Below, in pieces: positions 21,372 to 31,556 of a stretch of 45,342 nt of DNA. The position numbers were made by a program, and so were the translations under genes. How positions within the stretch are numbered: position 1 is the stretch's first letter; each line of letters starts with the position of its first letter. The notes below the pieces were generated by a model that ran no database searches, was not told where the DNA came from, and saw only the letters and a program-made list of their open reading frames with translations. Source of the DNA: Porphyra umbilicalis (Eukaryota > Rhodophyta > Bangiophyceae > Bangiales > Bangiaceae); assembly GCA_002049455.2 (NCBI GenBank), contig KV919223.1:1-45342 (forward strand), read 5' to 3'.

Positions 21372-21961
21372 GAGGTCGAAGGGTGGCCGTGGGGAGGGTA
21401 GCGTAAAAGCGACGGCCCGCAATTGTCAAAAAATGGGCTGGACACACGTCGACAGTTCACTTCTCTGACAGAGGCTGACGTACCGCGCGCCGCGGCACTG
21501 TTCGCCACAAACGTAGTAGGAGGGAGTACGAGTGGCAGCCACCACTTCATTTTCGTGGCGTGCACCTGCGGCCCGTAGGGACTACCTGCTCTCTGTTGTG
21601 CCACACCAGCGGCCCTTCAATCTCATGTCAGACCGATGTGAGTTGACAGGCCCTGATTCTGTCCAAACCACAGTTCTAATTGAATGTCGCATTTCTAACT
21701 CCACCTTTCAATTACACTGTCAAACAGCAGCTTCAAGCTTGGAACAGTGATCTGCGTGCACGTGGACGGCTGGGCACCATCACTCACCCTGTCCTGTCCC
21801 TGCCTGTTTGAGGTCCTTCACACCGTCGTTATCTCTCTCCCGACTCTCTTTTGACGAAGTTCGCTCATCTGTTTTTCTCCACAAGCGTACATTCTGTCCT
21901 CCTCTGCCACATCCTTGCCCCTTGGCACTCATTTTTCTAGTTCACCATCTCTGGAGCCACC

Positions 21962-23344
21962 ATGTGCGCGGACGCCGGTGCCCCACCGGTTTTTACCAGC
22001 GCGGCGGGCACAATGCCCGCTATGGGCAAGGCCAAGCGCAAGCGCAGCAAGAAGCACAAGCGCGGGAGCTCCTCCAACAAGAGCCGCCACGATGTTGTAC
22101 AAGAGGATCAAGCAGGTCAAGTGACGGCTGCCGTTGGTCGTTCGGGCGGCTCGGCGGTGGCAGCTGCTGTGACGCCTGCAGCGGCGCCGCGCGAAGCGAC
22201 ATCGGGGCGGGCGGCGCCCGCGACGGAGCAACCACCTACGCATGGTCGTGCTGGCTCCTCGCTGCGGACGCAAAAATCCGGGAAGTACAACCGCATCGGC
22301 ACGCACAAGCGGGGCAGTCGCTCACCCAAGCAGCAGCTGGTTGACTCGATGGAGAGGGCAGCGGCTTCCGCCGCCACTTTAAACGCTTGCGCGGCCGCCG
22401 CGGCCACCGTGGATAGTGGGGCTCGCGTAGCAGTACTGGCGGCGGCTTTGGAGAACCCTGTGGCGAAGGGCTCGCTGCCTGTCGTCAATTCCGGCGTGCC
22501 TGGGACGCCAGCCCCCGCCAGCTCTGGAGCCGTCCCGCAAGACTCAAGCTCGGACACCGAGAGTATCCTAGGTGAGGGGCGGGTGGGCATGGCGGACATG
22601 AACATCGGCACCGCATCATCTTCAGTCATCAAAGCAGCGATTAACTGTGCCCTGACCAGGCCTGGGGGCATGGGGGTCTTGTCATTATCCGGCATCATGG
22701 ACGAGGGCGCGTTACGCGCGACAAGGTTGGGGGTGTCGCGCGTCACGCCGGCGATGGCTGTTCCAAATTTTAGCACCCAGTCGGTCGCAGAGATGATGCG
22801 CGCCAAGCGTGACGGTGAGCCCGTGGATGAGTAGCGGCGGCAGGCGGTCATGAGCGCGCGGCGGGCATCTACGGCGCTCGTCCGGTCCAGCCTCGCGCAC
22901 TTATGTGACATTTTTTTTCACGTTTACGGGCGTCGGTACATCTCGTCCGAGCCTAAGGTGCTGCTGACCTTGCCGCGTGCGAAGCCGCAGATGGCTCACC
23001 GAGACGCTGCGGCCAAGGAGCAGCTGGGCAATCCACCCAGAATGATTGGCGTTGTGATGGCTGTGGAGGATGGCGCGCACCTGGACACTTGGCCCGGCTC
23101 GTTTTGTAACCGTGTCTTACCCGGAGAAGAGCAATGCGTGGTTCGGACGTCGCTGGCGGAGCGCGTTCTCGTGCCCGCTTGAGGGTTTGTCATCTTTCGT
23201 GGTGATATGGTTCATCGAGGCGTCGAGAACACGTCGTTGTCCCGGATTCTTCGCCGGGTTCATGCCTACCTCACTCTTTCTGACGCACCCATGGCCAGTG
23301 AACATTGGCGTGATGAGATCTGTCCAGTGCAGGAGGTGCCTTGA
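21962..23344 (+). pseudogene. Gene E copy 1: dioxygenase-like protein with two stops
   Basis: Colinear without any indel with the intact 460-aa frame at 41875-43257. The ATG has a strong context (GCCACCATGT). TAG at 22832-22834 replaces CAG (Gln291), and TGA at 23180-23182 replaces GGA (Gly407), upstream of the metal-binding His418. The truncated product would keep only the basic, Ala-rich N-terminal half. In codons 1-290 I count about 20 amino-acid and about 7 silent differences from copy 2, a ratio expected without selection on the protein. Confidence 0.8.
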
Positions 23345-23370
23345 TAGAAGGCACCTCTTCTAGGTGCCTT
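23333..23370 (+). promoter_or_regulatory. Stop-codon stem-loop with two possible pairings, copy 1
   Basis: GAGGTGCCTT (23333-23342) pairs perfectly with AAGGCACCTC (23348-23357) around GATAG; the TGA stop of gene E lies at the loop edge, directly followed by TAG. AGGTGCCTT occurs again at 23362-23370, so the middle strand could pair with either side. It is identical in copy 2. It could be a 3'-end signal or a translation or processing element; its role is unknown. Confidence 0.6.
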
Positions 23371-23379
23371 GATAGAATG

Positions 23380-25140
23380 AAGAACATTGGCTTGAAGTCT
23401 TCTTTATCATCGATGAGCGACGGGAGCCGAGATCACGTTCACGATGGAGCAGGGGGGAGGGGGAGGATTGGTTGTGGAGAAAGGGGGTACTGGTGGGGGT
23501 GAGGGGGAGGAGAGAGGGCGGGCGGGAAGTGAGTGGCGGGCTGGCGGGGGCGCGGCCGGGGGGAGAGCGGCGCCAAATGACGCCATCGAGGCCAAAGCCA
23601 CCCGCCCCACCGGCATCCTCCCCGCGCCCCGCAGAGAAGTGCCCCACGTGCTGGATGAGGGGTGCTTCCCCACCCACACCGTCGACACCGCCTGGCTCCT
23701 GGTACCCCCCCGCTCGGCCGGCCGCGCCGAGGCACGTTGCCGTCGACGGAAGGACCCCGCACCGAGTCGTCGGCGCGGCCGCAACTTTGTGAAGTGGTGG
23801 AGTAGCTGCCGCCGCCTTCACGGCCGTGGCGGCAGCAGAGCGGCGCCCGCCTGAAGCTGTGGAGACGGCTGCTGCGGCGGCGGCGGCAGCGGAGGCGGCG
23901 GCGGCGGCGGCGGCGTCGGCAGAGGCGGCGGCGGCGGTGGAGGCGGCGGCGACACTACCTCCTTTGGTGGCGGATTGGCCGGCCGCACGGCTGCAGCTGG
24001 CGAATCGCCTGCGCCATCCCCCCCACCCCGGCAGCGCCACTGGCGGTGGCAGCTCGACCGTCCACCAAACGGCCTGGATGCACTCACCCGCGACCGGCCC
24101 GACCGCCATCAGGTCCGCGTCGAGCACACCCAGACCGGCGGCGGCGACCCCACCTACCCCAAACGCACAGAGAAGTGACGGCACGTCGATGCCCGCTACA
24201 CACACTGACGCCGCGAGCCTCTCTCCCGGCCGGGCGGCCGACACCACGGGGTTCTCGAGGTCGCCCAAGAGCAGGGATATATTATCAAAGAGCACGGGCG
24301 GGAGGCGGGCGCCGCCCCGCCGATGCAGGTGGTGCAGGGGGGGTGGCTCCACCGGCGCTGCCGATGCCGGCGCCGCCCGCCGCGTCGGTTGCGGCGCCGG
24401 TGTGGCCACCTGGACGAACGACCGCGCTTCCCTCTTTGCCGCCGCCACTGCTGCCGCCACAGCAGCTGCTGCGACGGCCGCCGCTGCTGCTTCCCGGGGC
24501 CACCGTCTCGGTCCACACAAGGGCCTCCCCCGCCGCCGGCACACCGGCCCGCAAGCAAACATGCCATTGCTACCGCAGCACCGGCCGCGCCGCCGCCTGT
24601 CGCGCCCCCGCGACGCCACACGGCAGCGACTGAACTCCCTGCCATCCCCCTTTGCTGTTCCCGCCGCCGCTATTAGGGCCAATACATCCCCCCTGGGCCT
24701 TTCCGCTGACGCCACCTGTCCGCCGGGCCTGCCCTACCGGTGCGACAGCCAGCCGCCGCTTGCGGCGGCCACTCCCGCGAGCCGCCATCCGCAGCCTGTC
24801 AACACAGAGGACCGCCGCCGCGAGCCACCGCCCTTCAGCCACGCAAATGGATGCCTCGTCCGCTGCCGGCGCCCCTCTGGTAGCCCGGCAGGGCACCCCC
24901 CCGGCTTCCCCCCCTCCGAGCGCTCCCCCCCTTTCGCTAGCGGCCCGAGCAGACCGCCGTAGCACCAGCCACGTCCGGTGGCTATCGCCATGAACCGCTC
25001 GCCTCGCCATCCGCCGCCGCCATCTGTGGCATCCATCCGCCACCGTCTGCCGCCGCCGAAACGAGCGAGGCTGTGCGATAGAGCGGTGCCAGCCGTGGTT
25101 GGGACTAGGAACGGACGGTGGCTATGGAGGAGGACATGAG
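23380..25140. other. GC-rich low-complexity DNA after gene E
   Basis: Runs of GGC/GCC make both strands open for over 300 codons. Translations are Ala-, Pro- and Arg-rich without recognisable domains. 23380-24001 is present in both copies. From about 24002 to 25345 the DNA is only in copy 1. No gene is called. Confidence 0.45.
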
Positions 25141-25155
25141 GTGAGGTGGAAGCCA

Positions 25156-25213
25156 CAGCCTTCGTGATGTGGTCATGCCGGATCACGAAGGCAAGACCAC
25201 ATCACGAAGGCTG
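25156..25213. repeat. 19-bp perfect inverted repeat
   Basis: 25156-25174 and 25195-25213 are exact reverse complements, separated by 20 bases that hold a further partial copy (GATCACGAAGGC). It is found only in copy 1, inside the 1.34-kb block. It could be a foldback end, a recombination site or a hairpin RNA. Confidence 0.85.
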
Positions 25214-25270
25214 ACGGACCAATAGGATGTGTGTATTTCTGCAGCTTCAGGGTATTTGTTTCGTATACAT

Positions 25271-25337
25271 ATGGCCCCCCCCCCAATCAGGGTGTTTGCT
25301 GCATTTGTATATGCCCCCCCCCCCAATCAGGGTGTTA
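25271..25337. repeat. 40-bp direct repeat with poly-C
   Basis: Two units at offset 40 each hold ATG(G)CC, a C run and AATCAGGGTGTT. A partial third unit (CAGGGTATTTG) lies just before. It sits at the right edge of the 1.34-kb block, so slippage here may have set that breakpoint. Confidence 0.75.
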
Positions 25338-25345
25338 GTTTCTGG

Positions 25346-26229
25346 TGATAATGGCCCCCTCGTGCGCGTGAGCCTGTACTCGCTGTTTGCAACTTCGTCA
25401 CGCCAGTTCGTTGCTATTAATATCAGCGATAGCAGCTGACCCACGCCCAGGCTCGGCCCCTCCTCGGGCCGCCACGCCTACAGCCCGCGCCGCCACCGCC
25501 GCCCCCGCCCCTGGATGCGGCCCCCACCACTGGGGCCGCCCCAGCCCCTTGCCGCGGCCCCCGCCGCTGCCGCTGCCGCTGCCGCCGCCCTCGCACCTGC
25601 ACCCAAACCCGCCCCCGCCCCCATCTCAGCACTCGCCGCCGCCGTCGCCCCCGCCCCCACCCCAGCTCCCGTGGCCGCAGCCCCCGCCGCCGACGCCCCC
25701 GCCCGTGGCCGCGGCTTCCGCCGCTGGCGCCGCTGCCGCCTCTGGCAGCCTCGTTCCAGGCTCATTGGAGTGGCGTCAGTACTGGGCTGGTGAAAGAGGC
25801 TTCGCCGTGGGTGGTGGATGAGGTGGGGTACGGGGTGAGGGTGAAGGATTGGTATGAAAAATTACTTGGACGTCATATTCGGGTCGATCACGTTCACTTG
25901 TGCTCACCGTCCAGACAAGGTCTGACTGAGCGTGCTTCTGGCGACCGGGGCGTGGTTGCCAAGCCGGTGCGGGGTGGTGAATGTGGCGTGTTCTCATGAA
26001 AAACATCTTGGGACAGACCCTCTCTGTCGTCACATCCTGACCACTGTATTCGGTAGGATCGCTGACATTGCTTAGTCTATTATACCAGATCACACGTATG
26101 TCTGATGACACTGCACAATCCAGTGGAATCGTTGGTTGCGCTTCCCTACCAGCCTACAGCGGCTCTCGTTGCGTTTTCATAGAAAAAATACCATTGCACA
26201 TTACTAACATTGATATGTATGCTTCCTGA
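25346..26229. other. Pro/Ala-coding repeat region and spacer, no gene called
   Basis: 25440-25740 is GCC/CCG-rich and open in several frames. 25790-26229 has ordinary composition and is well conserved in copy 2 (44380-44812). A plus-strand frame 25387-25821 and a minus-strand frame 26111-25776 persist in both copies, but neither shows a domain, and the second changes frame at an A run in copy 2. Confidence 0.35.
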
Positions 26230-26753
26230 CTAGCCGCGAGAAGAAAAGATGCTGCTGGGTACACTTGCTTCATGCGTTCCTTCTCTTGTGCAGTCCTGCT
26301 CACATCCGACGTGCGTTGAGCACTCCTGGGGCAAATAAGAGCCAAACACAACTTTCTTGGAGAGGATCACTGCTGGGTCTTTGAAGGGCGCTGGTTTCGG
26401 CATTGTGGGGCTTTTTCTGCACAAAGGCTTCTTTCATACCGTTTCTGCCCTCCAAAGGTAACAGTCACCAGTACACGACACCACCTCCCCAGCCTGCCAT
26501 ACCAATCCATACCCCAGATGTTGTGAGGCACTGCAACCGGCATGTACCAGCCCCTCAGTAGAGCCCAAGATACGGGAGTACTATAATCACAGGAAGCCTG
26601 GAGGACGGCCGCTGTGACAAAGTTTCCCCAGACCTCCCCAGCTATGTAGCTTGGAACCTCCGTAGGCAGCTCGTGCGCAAAGTACTCTGAGCCACTAATG
26701 AAGTTGTGTACATCCCCTCCAAGAGATGTGTACATGGTATGCCGCCCCCCCAC
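26230..26753 (-). pseudogene. Gene G copy 1, unknown protein, frameshifted
   Basis: Reading leftward from 26753, ordinary-composition protein sequence appears: MYTSLGGDVHNF, YIAGEVWGNFVTAAVLQA, WALLRGWYMPVAVPHNIWGM and RCWRVLVTV-like strands, to SLCAEK. One missing base near 26405-26412 (AAAAAGCCCC here, AAAAAGACCCC in copy 2) shifts the frame. The next frame continues PTMPKPAPFKDPAVILSKKVVFGSYLPQ to TAG near 26232. The start is uncertain. Each copy has different lesions, so the ancestral protein was probably intact. I recognise no family. Confidence 0.45.
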
Positions 26754-26761
26754 CGACGTGT

Positions 26762-28799
26762 ATACGGCGACTCAACGGTTACTCCTTTCAAGTACGGAGG
26801 GCAACGAAGTCATGTGGCGGTCAATGACATGCTTTACAATGTTCGCATACACATGGAGTAGCACAGAGACTGCACGGGCACCATAGGGGTCGGCAGGAAA
26901 AAGGAAAACACGGCCCTATACCCCCCCAACAGATCACACCATGCCAGCCCTATACCCCGACGGCACCTACCCTCGTCCCGCCGAGCCAGAAGTGGCACGG
27001 AGAAAAGCCACCCGCCGGTGGCGCGAGCCGTCGCTGAGGCGGCGGCAACGAACTGCTGCAGCAGCCGCCACGAGGACGGCGGCAGCCGGCGGCGGCGGCG
27101 GCCGGTGGTGACGGCGACGGCAGGCAGGGGCTGCCGCGGCAGGGGGCTGCGGCGGCAGAAGTGATGGCCGAGAGCCTCGGCGACCGCACGCCAGGGCGGC
27201 GGCGGCAGAGCGCGGCGGCGGTCGAGGCGTGGGCGGCGGCCGGGGCGACGGTGGTGGGGTCGGCGACGGCGACCAGGGTGGCAGTTGCGGGGCAGGGGCG
27301 GCAGCGGTGGCAGCGGCGGCCGGTGAGGCGTTGCCGGGGCGGGGGCAGCGAGGACGGCGCGAGGGGCGGCGGCGAGGCCGGGGGTGGCGGGGCGGGGGCG
27401 GCGGCGGTGGCCGGGGCGGCGGTGGCGAGGCTCTGGCGGCGGGAACGGCGGCGGGGGCGGGAGTGGGGGCGGCGCAAGTGGCGGGAACGGCTGAGAAAGC
27501 AGCAGCGGCGGCCAAGTCGGCGTTGGCGGGGCGGGGGCGGCGCGGGAGGCGGGGACGGCTGAGGGGACGGCAGCGGCGGCAAAGGCGGCGTTGGCGGGGC
27601 GGGGGCGGCGAAGAAGGCTGCGGGGGCGGGGGCGGAGGCGGCGGTAGCGGGGCGGCGGCGGCGGCGGCGGTCGGGGCGGCGGGGACGGCGGCGGGGGTAG
27701 GGGTGGGGGCAGCGGCAGGAGGAGCGTTGGCGGGGCGCGGGCGGGGGGGGCGGGGCGGGGGCGGGGCCGGGGGCGGGGGCGGCGGGGCGGGGGCGGGGGC
27801 GGCGGCGGCGGCGGCGACCGGGACGGCGCGGACGGTTGCAAGGGCGGGGGCGGGGGCAGCGGGAGGGGGGCGGTGGCGAGCGCGGGCGGGGGTGGCGGGG
27901 CGGGGGCGGAGTCGGCGGCAGCGGGGCGGTCGCGGCGGCGGCGCGTGCGGCGGGGAGAGAGGGGGCGGTGGTTGGGTGGGCATGACGGCGGTCACGCTGC
28001 ACACGACGTCGGTGAGGCATATGGGGGGGGTTGTGCGTCGCGGTGTACGGACAGTGGAGCGGGGGGGGCATGACCAGGACCTGCGAGAAAATCAAAGGTG
28101 GCGGCTATGTAGTTGACATGCATAGATACAATCCGGAACTGTGTCGAGGAGCGCCACTTGTCACGCAGGCACGGCACCTGATTGGTAGAGGAGCCTTCGC
28201 GATGTGGCACTTGGCTTGGGATCTGGCTGCCAGTTCCCAAAGGCTGTGGCTTCCAACAGAGGAAAAGGCAGGGTTGGATCCAACCCTTCGGCACTCGCCG
28301 ACGCAATCCAAACCTGCAGGCACGATTTCTATTGGGCAATAGAAAACCTGACACTGCACTGTCAGAACCTCTCTCTTGGACAACTTCCCACCCAACGTGG
28401 CACGCTGATGTGTCCCCGTCTCACGTGGCAGGCGCGACACGGCGCTGCGCCCTCCCGTTTCCCGCGCCCATTGTCCCCCAACGACCGTCGCCGTCGCCGT
28501 CGCCGTCCCCCACCGTGTATGACGACCACCGAGGCGGCATCTCCGTGGCCTCTCTTCGTGTTGGCTGTTTTTTTTTTTTGAGCGGGTCGGTGAGCTTCTC
28601 AGGCGGCCGGCAGGCCGCTCTTTTTTTGGGCTCCCGCAGCTGTGGCGCTGGTGGTGCTGGGTGCATGCTTTCAATCCCTGAGCGCTGGCGCTGTTGCAGC
28701 GTGGAGGGGGGAGGTGCGTGGGGGGCGGGGCGTCAAGTAACTGTGGCCTGGCGGTCTGTTGTGAGGTTGTCCGGCGGTGGGGTACGAGCTGCTGCCACG
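26762..28799. other. GGC/GGGGCG-rich repeat DNA, then spacer
   Basis: 26990-28020 is dense GGC and GGGGCGG repeat with frames open for over 300 codons on both strands, giving Gly/Ala/Arg or Pro/Arg translations, so I call no gene. 28030-28799 returns to ordinary composition and should hold the promoter and 5' end of gene C. T runs occur at 28567-28580 and 28620-28627. Confidence 0.45.
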
Positions 28800-31489
28800 A
28801 TGGGACACATGGATGTGATTCCTTCGGTGTCTGTTGCTGCCAGCCTCTTTGGATACTCGGCTGGCCATGCTTTTGTCCCTTTGGCTCACATCTTGCAGGA
28901 GACGTGTACCAAGCTGCAGTCGGCCACTGACGGTGTGGTCCTCATCGTGGTGACGATTTGCCGTGTCGATATGCCGAGGGGGATGCTGCTGTTTTGGTCT
29001 GGCTATATCGATAGTATCCAACAGGCTTCGGCCTCCGCAGAGACCGAGACGGCTATCTCCGTTGGAGTGGACAGCATATCCTCCGCTTTGCGACTGTTGC
29101 ACGTGGAGCGTCGTGCTCACCGCGCTGAGGCGGGACGAGGCGGTTTAGGTGTCAACGGGGCCTCCCGTGGCAGCTTGGGTGGCGGTGGTGCCGAACGCCA
29201 CGACGGTGGCGCTGCTACGGACGACGCCGCAGCCGGCGATGGGATTGTAACCGCTTTTGGAGCCGGAGCCGTTTTCGGAGCCACGCCGAGTGGCGCTGCT
29301 GTGCGTGCTGCTGCAATGGCTGGTGACGCGGTGGGGGAGAAGGGGCCGAGCTTTGTGGCACCCCCTGGTGTGGCGCCCGGGGCGACCTTATCTCAGAGCG
29401 GCGCTGCGGGGACAGGGCGGCTGGACGGAGCCGCCGACGATGGTGATGCAGTGAAACACACCCTCGTGCAGCAGACGCCCCTCGACGACGACCGCTCGGC
29501 GGCTTCCTCTCAAGGTGGCCATACCCAGGCGATTGGCTCGCAGTCAACGGTGTCAGCAGCGGCAGCCTCAGCAACGGGTACGGGCGCGGCGTCGAGTAGG
29601 GGTGGCTCCAACGGTTTGTCGGGGACGTCCGCTGGCGACAAGGGCACGCGGAATTTCTTCCTCTCCCCCGACTTCGTGCTGCCTGGGTTGACCGTCGCCC
29701 CGCCGCGCATTGTGCAGGCGACTGGTCGAGGCCGCGGCCGCATCAACCCCTTCCCCCCCCCATCAACCTCTCCGTGACCATCCCCGATGACATGGTCAAT
29801 GAGACCCGGGCGGAGCTGTGCCACGACCACCGGGACTATTCCTTCCGCAACCGCTTGTTGGAGTTCGTCGGCCTGTACAAGTTTGTGGTAGACTCGCTTG
29901 TGAAGCGGAAGGCGGTGCACGCCGTGGCGCGCTCCAAGGTCAACCACACGTACATGCAGCTCACCCCAGAGGTTGCGCGCGGCGCGAAGGTCACTTTCAA
30001 CGTCCGCGGGAAGGCCGAGACCTTCATGTCCCCCGCATTTCAGAAGACCAGCATCATGATCAACAACGAGTACCTAGCCGTGATCCTGCTCATGAATTTT
30101 AAGCGCAACCCGTTCTTCTTGTGGCTGCTAAGGCTCTTTGCACGCCGCGCTCTGGCGCCCAAGGCCGCCGACGACCCGGAGGCTCCTGGAGCCTCTGCCA
30201 CACCGCTCTCCAAATACAAAAAGGGCAAAAAGCGACATCGCGGGTCACCAGCCTAGCCACCGCGGGCCCGTGACGACGGTACGGACAGGAGCCCGGCGGG
30301 GCGTGGAGGGCGGAATGGGCTGCCTGCCTCTGCCAGGAGCGGCAGAACCAGCGGGGATGGATCGGGAGCTGCTTCGGGGGGAGGAACCACGGGACGGGGG
30401 GGGTCGGATGGGGGCCGTCCGTCCACGGGCGGCGGCGACTCGCAGGGAACCGGCACGGGGGGGGGCAACTCGGCCGGCGGCGGCACGCCGGGAAGCGGTA
30501 TGGGAGGGGAAGGCCCGGGCAGTGACGGCTTGGGGGGCGCCGGAATTGGAGGTGCTGGTCCTGGCGCTCCTCGCGTTGTGGGCGTTGGTGCATGTGGTGG
30601 CGGGGCCGACAATGCAGCAGAGTCGACCTTGTGCACTGGTAACGAGGCCAAGGCACTCGTCGAGCGTGTGGGCGCCGGCACGCTGCTGATCGACGGCCAG
30701 CGGGTGGCCAGTGCCCAGCTCCACCCGGAGTTCGCCTTGTTCCACTCGACCGAGGCGCCCCCCACAGTGGTCACGGCGTTCATGACATGCATCTTGCCAG
30801 GCATCGAGAATGCCATATACCCTTTCGGGCAGAACCAGCGGTTGTGCATTGAGAAGGGCTACCCATCTCCGAAACCCGTACCGCTGAGCGCCATCCAAGC
30901 AGGGAATCGTGTGGCGTGGCCTGTTGGCCCCATTGGGTACGTGGCAAGCGTGTCGTTGCTTTTTTCTTTACTTTACTTGGTGTGCTTGGGCTCGTGCTTG
31001 ACCTAGAAGACCCCTTTTGCTATTGGCGCTCATCGTGTATCTGACCTGACTGACCGACTGGCTCCACATTTGTCCTTTTCTCTTCCCACTCGCAGCCGTC
31101 GTGTGCGTTTGTTTGATCGGCCACCGGTGGAGGAGGGGTCTGTTTTCCTTGCAACCGCCTGCGTGTGGCGCGTCGCGCCACCAAACGTGGCGGCGCTGGC
31201 AGCAAGGGAGGCCGAGTCAGGAAACGCCGAGTCGGGGCAACGCGCGGTCGTTGTGAGCGAGATGCCCGCGGTGGAAGTTTTTGGGTTGGTGTACACTGAG
31301 GGCATGGCGGATGCCGACTACCCGTTCACGTCTTGCTTTTACGAGAGCGCCGCCTACAGCCATTTCCGCAAGAGGCACTTCGCCGACTATATTTTGCCAA
31401 GCACAATGGTAGATGCATCGGCTGTCGACTTGCTGGGGATCGCGCGGCGGTCGGTCGTGCTGTGGGATGCTCACTTTGTGGAGGGGTGA
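28800..31489 (+). CDS. Gene C, large unknown protein, one intron, TAG and C-run frameshift
   Basis: From ATG 28800 (open back to 28182) the frame runs to the C run at 29753-29761, where it must shift to keep coding: INPFPPP is followed in the next frame by INLSVTIPDDMVNETRAEL. It then runs through TAG at 30254-30256, a Gly/Ser-rich linker, a second globular part (ALVERVGAGTLLIDGQRVAS, LHPEFALF), a GT-AG intron at 30937-31095, and an exon ending FVEG at TGA 31487-31489. Globular parts lie at about 28800-29130, 29763-30130 and 30600-31489. The frame agrees across the TAG and across the intron (phase 2). No known family is recognised. It is convergent with the PIF1 helicase, 68 bp away. It is either a pseudogene with two lesions or a gene with sequence errors and read-through. 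Confidence 0.55.
30937..31095 (+). other. Intron of gene C, GT-AG, phase 2
   Basis: Donor TTGG|GTACGTGG at 30937 and acceptor CCCACTCGCAG ending at 31095 after a pyrimidine-rich tract. Splicing joins VAWPVGPIG to RRVRLFDRPP in one frame; unspliced, the frame stops at TAG 31004-31006. Confidence 0.75.
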
Positions 31490-31556
31490 GCGTGTGGCGC
31501 CCGATAGCTGCTGGTGCTTGTGCTTTTGATGATGAGCGGTGGGCGGCGGACGTCGT

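Larger units (their letters stand above)
24002..25345. other. 1.34-kb block present only in copy 1
   Basis: Copy 2 joins CTGCAGCTGGCG (43916) through about 10 unmatched bases to GGTGATGATGGCCCC (43927), whereas copy 1 has this block between the same flanks. No target duplication or TIR frames the block. A deletion in copy 2 and an insertion in copy 1 are both possible. Confidence 0.8.
18204..26761. repeat. Large repeated segment, copy 1
   Basis: Colinear with 38181-45342. Identity starts abruptly at GGCCAGAACTAGTACTTGTG and continues to the window end, apart from many one- and two-base indels, one lost 26-bp unit in copy 2, and a block of about 1.34 kb (about 24002-25345) found only here. 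Substitutions are a few per cent by eye. The DNA left of 18204 does not match the DNA left of 38180. Copy 1 carries nonsense changes in genes D and E and a frameshift in gene G. Confidence 0.93.

Noticed and set aside
23333..23357. Bacterial-type rho-independent terminator
   Set aside because: The stem is perfect, but no T run follows and all other evidence is eukaryotic.
23360..24962. 451-codon minus and 378-codon plus frames after gene E
   Set aside because: They overlap each other, are low-complexity, and much of the region is absent from copy 2. There is no domain or splice support.
26154..26351. Minus-strand frame with LLAASQEAYISMLV, faintly like the histone H3 helix with ALQEASEAYLV
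   Set aside because: Only a dozen residues resemble it, the flanks do not, and the known reading of gene G runs in another frame across the same DNA.
26834..28095. Open frames of 300-380 codons on both strands
   Set aside because: The DNA is GGC/GGGGCGG repeat, frames are open in several phases at once, and the translations are only Pro/Arg/Ala or Gly/Ala/Arg. Composition explains them.
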